Positions 53,666-56,366 of a DNA stretch of 56,366 nt are shown piece after piece (position 1 is the stretch's first letter; every line of letters begins with the position of its first letter). Under the pieces are notes generated by a model. The model had not been told where the DNA came from. It ran no database searches and worked only from the letters and a program-made list of their open reading frames with translations. Source of the DNA: Candidatus Omnitrophota bacterium (GTDB taxonomy: Bacteria > Omnitrophota > Gorgyraeia > Zapsychrales > Zapsychraceae); NCBI GenBank assembly GCA_029261065.1, contig JAJDCB010000004.1:1-56366 (forward strand), in the 5' to 3' direction. The translations under genes and the position numbers were made by a program.

Positions 53666-54229
53666 TTACTCGGTTTTATCAAATGTTAGTGATGCCGAGT
53701 TTATACAATAGCGTTTACCCGTTGGTTCTGGGCCATCATCGAAGATATGACCAAGATGAGATTCACACCGCGCGCAATGCACCTCAACACGTTTCATAAA
53801 AAAACTCGTATCAACCTCTACCTCTACATTCTCCTCAGCAACCGGCTGCCAATAACTAGGCCATCCTGTTCCCGACTTAAACTTCGTATCAGAACTAAAA
53901 AGATCTGTACCACAGCCCACACATTTATAAACCCCTTTTTCTTTATTGTCCCACAACTCTCCTGTAAAGGCTCGCTCCGTCCCCTTCTCCCTTGCCACAC
54001 GAAATTGTTCACGATCCAATTGTGTTTGCCATTCTTTTTTAGTTCTCACGACACGATCAACGTTTTCGAATTTATCTAACAACACGTTATAGATTTTAAT
54101 ACTCTCAGAACCACTTTCTGTATTTTCCTGTGCTGATGTTATCTCAGAATCTTTATCCTTCATTTTCGCCTCCAAAGTTACAAACGTTACTATAAGAAAA
54201 ATGCTTAAAAACAATATGACAAGTTTCAT
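53666..54229 (-). CDS. msrB: Peptide-methionine (R)-S-oxide reductase, exported
   Basis: 187 aa. An N-terminal hydrophobic segment (residues 1-20) directs it to the periplasm. The MsrB domain (about 60-185) has both zinc CxxC pairs (KCVGCGT; HCARCES), SGTGWPSYW, HLGHIFDDGP and the catalytic Cys in RYCINSASL. It repairs oxidised methionine. A strong ribosome binding site (GGAGGGGGC) precedes the ATG. It lies about 33 bp downstream of the helicase gene. Confidence 0.96.
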   Translation of the reverse strand: MKLVILFLSIFLIVTFVTLEAKMKDKDSEITSAQENTESGSESIKIYNVLLDKFENVDRVVRTKKEWQTQLDREQFRVAREKGTERAFTGELWDNKEKGVYKCVGCGTDLFSSDTKFKSGTGWPSYWQPVAEENVEVEVDTSFFMKRVEVHCARCESHLGHIFDDGPEPTGKRYCINSASLTFDKTE

Positions 54230-54262
54230 GCCCCCTCCATTTCCTTTAAAAAAGACGTAACT

Positions 54263-55582
54263 TTAAGATTTTTTTGCTAGCGGATACTTATTCATAAACT
54301 CAACAACACGCGTATCAAGCAAGATATGCCTTTTTAAAATAGGACGACGTAAGATAAGTCCCTCAAAGCTTGTACAACGGCTTAAAGCCACATAAAGCTG
54401 ACCATGCGAAAACGTTCCTCGCCCTATATCTAAAACAACTTTAGAAAATGTTTTACCTTGCGATTTATGAATCGTCATCGCCCAAGCCAGTTTCAAAGGA
54501 TACTGCTTAAATGATCCCACCGATTCTGACTCAATGCTTTCGGTGTCTTCATTAAAAGAGAAATTAAACATCTCCCAAGTAAAAGGTGTCACCTCAACAC
54601 TTCTGCCATCATCAAGCTCAACTTCAATAATATCTGCCCCATAGCCTTCTATATTTAAATACGTAACCTTGCCAATACTGCCATTCACCCACCGACCTTG
54701 TGGGTCATTATTTAATAACATCACCTGAGCGCCTAATTTTAACTCCAAATTTGGAAGCGTGGGAAATTGATTTTTTTGAAAATTTCCTACGATATCAGAT
54801 TCGCAAAACAAAGACGGCTCATCAATCAAATCTAGCTGTTCCTGATTAATACCTTCAGCTAACGCATTGGTTGTTGTTAGATACACATAAAAATCATCCT
54901 CATCGGGTTTAAATCCCGATTTAAAGCGCGTGTTTAGGCGATTGATGGGTTCAATAATTTCAGAATTATTCCGTATGGCACCTAATAGAGAAATGAAGTC
55001 TTTTTCTTTTTGGCGATATATTTTCTTTAACTCAACAACCCTTAATTTCAAACTTGAGAAAGCATTTGAATCAAAAAAATAAGCACTCTTATAAACATCG
55101 GTAAAAATACTTTTCTCAACATTTGTCACAACAGGAGGCAATTGATACATATCACCAAATAAAACTATCTGAACACCTCCAAAAGGCTTCCCCTCATCCT
55201 TACCATATATTCTTAAAAACGTATCAATGCAATCAAGCAAATCTGAACGCACCATAGAAATTTCATCAATAACAATGACATCCAAGTTTCTATAAAGCTT
55301 GGATTGACTACGCCGCATCAGTATCGAATAAACACTATCAACTGTTACATCCGGCTTAAAACGAAAAAATGAATGAATCGTCTGTCCCTTGATATTAACA
55401 GCGGCAACACCCGTAGGCGCTAACACAACCATCTTCTTCGTTGAATGCTCACGAAAATAATGTAGTAGTGTTGATTTGCCTGTCCCAGCTTTACCTGTAA
55501 TAAACAAATTCTCACGTCCATTTTCCAAAAGGTCATAGGCATGAGCAAACTGTTCGTTAAAATCTATATCTTTTGTGATCAC
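54263..55582 (-). CDS. Pif1/RecD-like superfamily 1 helicase
   Basis: 439 aa from a GTG start. Walker A is ITGKAGTGKSTLLHYF (about 27-42), motif Ib/II is VIVIDEISMVRSDLLD, motif III is VLFGDMYQLPPV, and the C-terminal motifs are AWAMTIHKSQGKTFSKVVLD and YVALSRCTS. Pif1-family helicases unwind DNA 5' to 3' and resolve G-quadruplex or replication problems. It overlaps the CBS-domain gene by 4 bp (GTGA), so the two are cotranscribed. Confidence 0.92.
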   Translation of the reverse strand: MITKDIDFNEQFAHAYDLLENGRENLFITGKAGTGKSTLLHYFREHSTKKMVVLAPTGVAAVNIKGQTIHSFFRFKPDVTVDSVYSILMRRSQSKLYRNLDVIVIDEISMVRSDLLDCIDTFLRIYGKDEGKPFGGVQIVLFGDMYQLPPVVTNVEKSIFTDVYKSAYFFDSNAFSSLKLRVVELKKIYRQKEKDFISLLGAIRNNSEIIEPINRLNTRFKSGFKPDEDDFYVYLTTTNALAEGINQEQLDLIDEPSLFCESDIVGNFQKNQFPTLPNLELKLGAQVMLLNNDPQGRWVNGSIGKVTYLNIEGYGADIIEVELDDGRSVEVTPFTWEMFNFSFNEDTESIESESVGSFKQYPLKLAWAMTIHKSQGKTFSKVVLDIGRGTFSHGQLYVALSRCTSFEGLILRRPILKRHILLDTRVVEFMNKYPLAKKS

Positions 55583-56070
55583 TTTAAATCTTTCAAAATC
55601 AAAGATGCCGTAAAAGTAACAATCTCTTGATCTGTAATAACACCACTAATGAATTTATTCTTTTTTAGAATAGGAATACAACTTATTTTTTTCTGAGCCA
55701 TCAAGACAGTTGCCTGAGCAAGATTGTCATCAGGCCCCAAGGTAGGAGCACTTTTATACATAATATTTCTTAAAATATAACTATCAAGGACATCTTTACT
55801 ATAAAAACTATCACCATCAATGAGCAAATCTGGATCATAGGAAGGCGATTCATATACAATTTTTCTAGGAGATTGTGTTTTGTAAACATATTTCTGACTA
55901 ATAAGCCCAACATACTTACCGGCTCTGTTTGTAACCAACAAGTGACTTAATCGATGCGTCTGAAACTTACTTTGCGCTTCACTAAAGTTGTCATCTTCAA
56001 AAACCGTAATAGCTGGAGATTTCATTACTTTCCTAATAGGAACTTCATCGAACAGTTTTTTAACATTCAT
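55579..56070 (-). CDS. CBS-domain pair protein
   Basis: 163 aa, essentially two CBS domains: the first begins at about residue 13 (VMKSPAITVFEDDNFSEAQS) with LLVTNRAGKYVGLIS, the second at about 105 (NIMYKSAPTLGPDDNLAQA) with IPILKKNKFISGVIT. Such stand-alone pairs usually sense adenine nucleotides. It overlaps the helicase gene, suggesting that they are regulated together. The ATG is preceded by GAGGAGAAAAGT, a good ribosome binding site. Confidence 0.85.
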   Translation of the reverse strand: MNVKKLFDEVPIRKVMKSPAITVFEDDNFSEAQSKFQTHRLSHLLVTNRAGKYVGLISQKYVYKTQSPRKIVYESPSYDPDLLIDGDSFYSKDVLDSYILRNIMYKSAPTLGPDDNLAQATVLMAQKKISCIPILKKNKFISGVITDQEIVTFTASLILKDLK

Positions 56071-56129
56071 ACTTTTCTCCTCATGGCTTTGTGTATCGTG
56101 GAAGTATTCAACATTTGTGATTTAATCCT

Positions 56130-56219
56130 CTTGAGCTCTTTTGGGGATGGTATCCATAGCTCAGACAACTCGCTTGCGCTCGTAACTCGCTCTGGATACC
56201 ATCCCCAAAAGAGCTCAAG
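56130..56219. repeat. Long palindrome, perfect 27-bp stem (hairpin element 2)
   Basis: Arms 56130-56156 and 56193-56219 are perfectly complementary (begin CTTGAGCTCTTTTGGGGATG). The 36-nt loop (56157-56192) contains gctcagacaactcgcttgcg and on, related to the loop of the element at 35728. Confidence 0.95.
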
Positions 56220-56332
56220 CTAACAGACGATCCACAAATGTTTAATGCCTATATAATTATTGATCGTATAGCTACTATATTTTTATTTCCTAAATTTATA
56301 CTTCCCTATACGCAGTTGTCATAAGGTATCAT

Positions 56333-56366
56333 GAGCGAGTTACGAGCGCAAGCGAGTTGTCTGAGC
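56333..56366. repeat. Inverted copy of the hairpin-2 loop, cut by the window edge
   Basis: 34 nt from gagcgagttacgagcgcaag to the end are the exact reverse complement of 56159-56192. The bases just before it (ggtatcatgagcgag) also resemble the inverted arm-loop border (ggtatccagagcgag), so this is probably the first half of a third hairpin element. Confidence 0.85.

Noticed and set aside
56071-56366. A gene in the right-hand edge region
   Set aside because: The plus-strand open frame across 55954-56223 is antisense to the CBS gene and runs through the hairpin; codon content and start context do not support coding.

Overview
The window reads as a piece of an AT-rich genome (mostly A/T at silent positions) from a diderm, Gram-negative-type bacterium. 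The evidence is a secretin with a GspC-like partner and an ExeA-like ATPase, many signal peptides, undecaprenyl-phosphate-type sugar transferases, a heptose-activation gene pair and a periplasmic MsrB. The mix (FGE-fold surface proteins, Big-like domains, a large repeat protein, split gcvPA/gcvPB, hybrid kinases with CheX) would suit Omnitrophota or a neighbouring deep-branching lineage. That placement is an inference from gene content, and no marker gene here settles it.

Layout. 1-10366 (minus strand) is an envelope/surface cluster in the order ExeA-like ATPase, GspC-like protein, secretin, TPR protein, two secreted FGE-fold proteins, then a secreted protein that runs off the left edge. That last protein contains about 50 copies of a 13-residue repeat alternating in two flavours. 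10444-13235 is a GT2 / methyltransferase / DUF2304 / GT2 operon. 13263-15151 holds a frameshifted S41 protease and a secreted EF-hand protein on either side of a clear terminator. 15295-20653 is the glycine cleavage operon gcvT-gcvH-gcvPA-gcvPB with lplA, which would lipoylate GcvH. 20818-25608 is a signalling operon with two REC-kinases, a membrane kinase with a degenerate receiver, and CheX. A tRNA-Arg(TCG) follows.

26175-42774 is dominated by surface-glycan genes. One module has a GtrB-like GT2, an epimerase, HddC- and HddA-like enzymes and a polytopic GT-C-like protein. A second, convergent module has a GtrB-like GT2, a paralogous GT-C-like protein and gdhA. Then come a formyltransferase, a methyltransferase, an oxidoreductase and two large membrane proteins. 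42764-48671 is mixed: a small protein, an Nramp-like transporter with a small membrane partner, a TIM-barrel isomerase, xseA/xseB, a periplasmic protein and a toxin-antitoxin pair. 48790-53645 is a tightly overlapping six-gene operon (GT39-like, coiled-coil, methyltransferase, macro domain, membrane protein, SGNH). 53666-56070 holds msrB, a Pif1/RecD-like helicase and a CBS protein.

Several intergenic spaces carry palindromic repeats: REP-like elements with the TTCCCG...CGGGAATGACA pattern, and long hairpins whose loops share a core sequence. The best candidates for new biology are the alternating 13-mer repeat protein with its linked secretin cluster, the long hairpin family, and a toxin-antitoxin promoter that appears to make a leaderless mRNA with the operator built into the promoter spacer.
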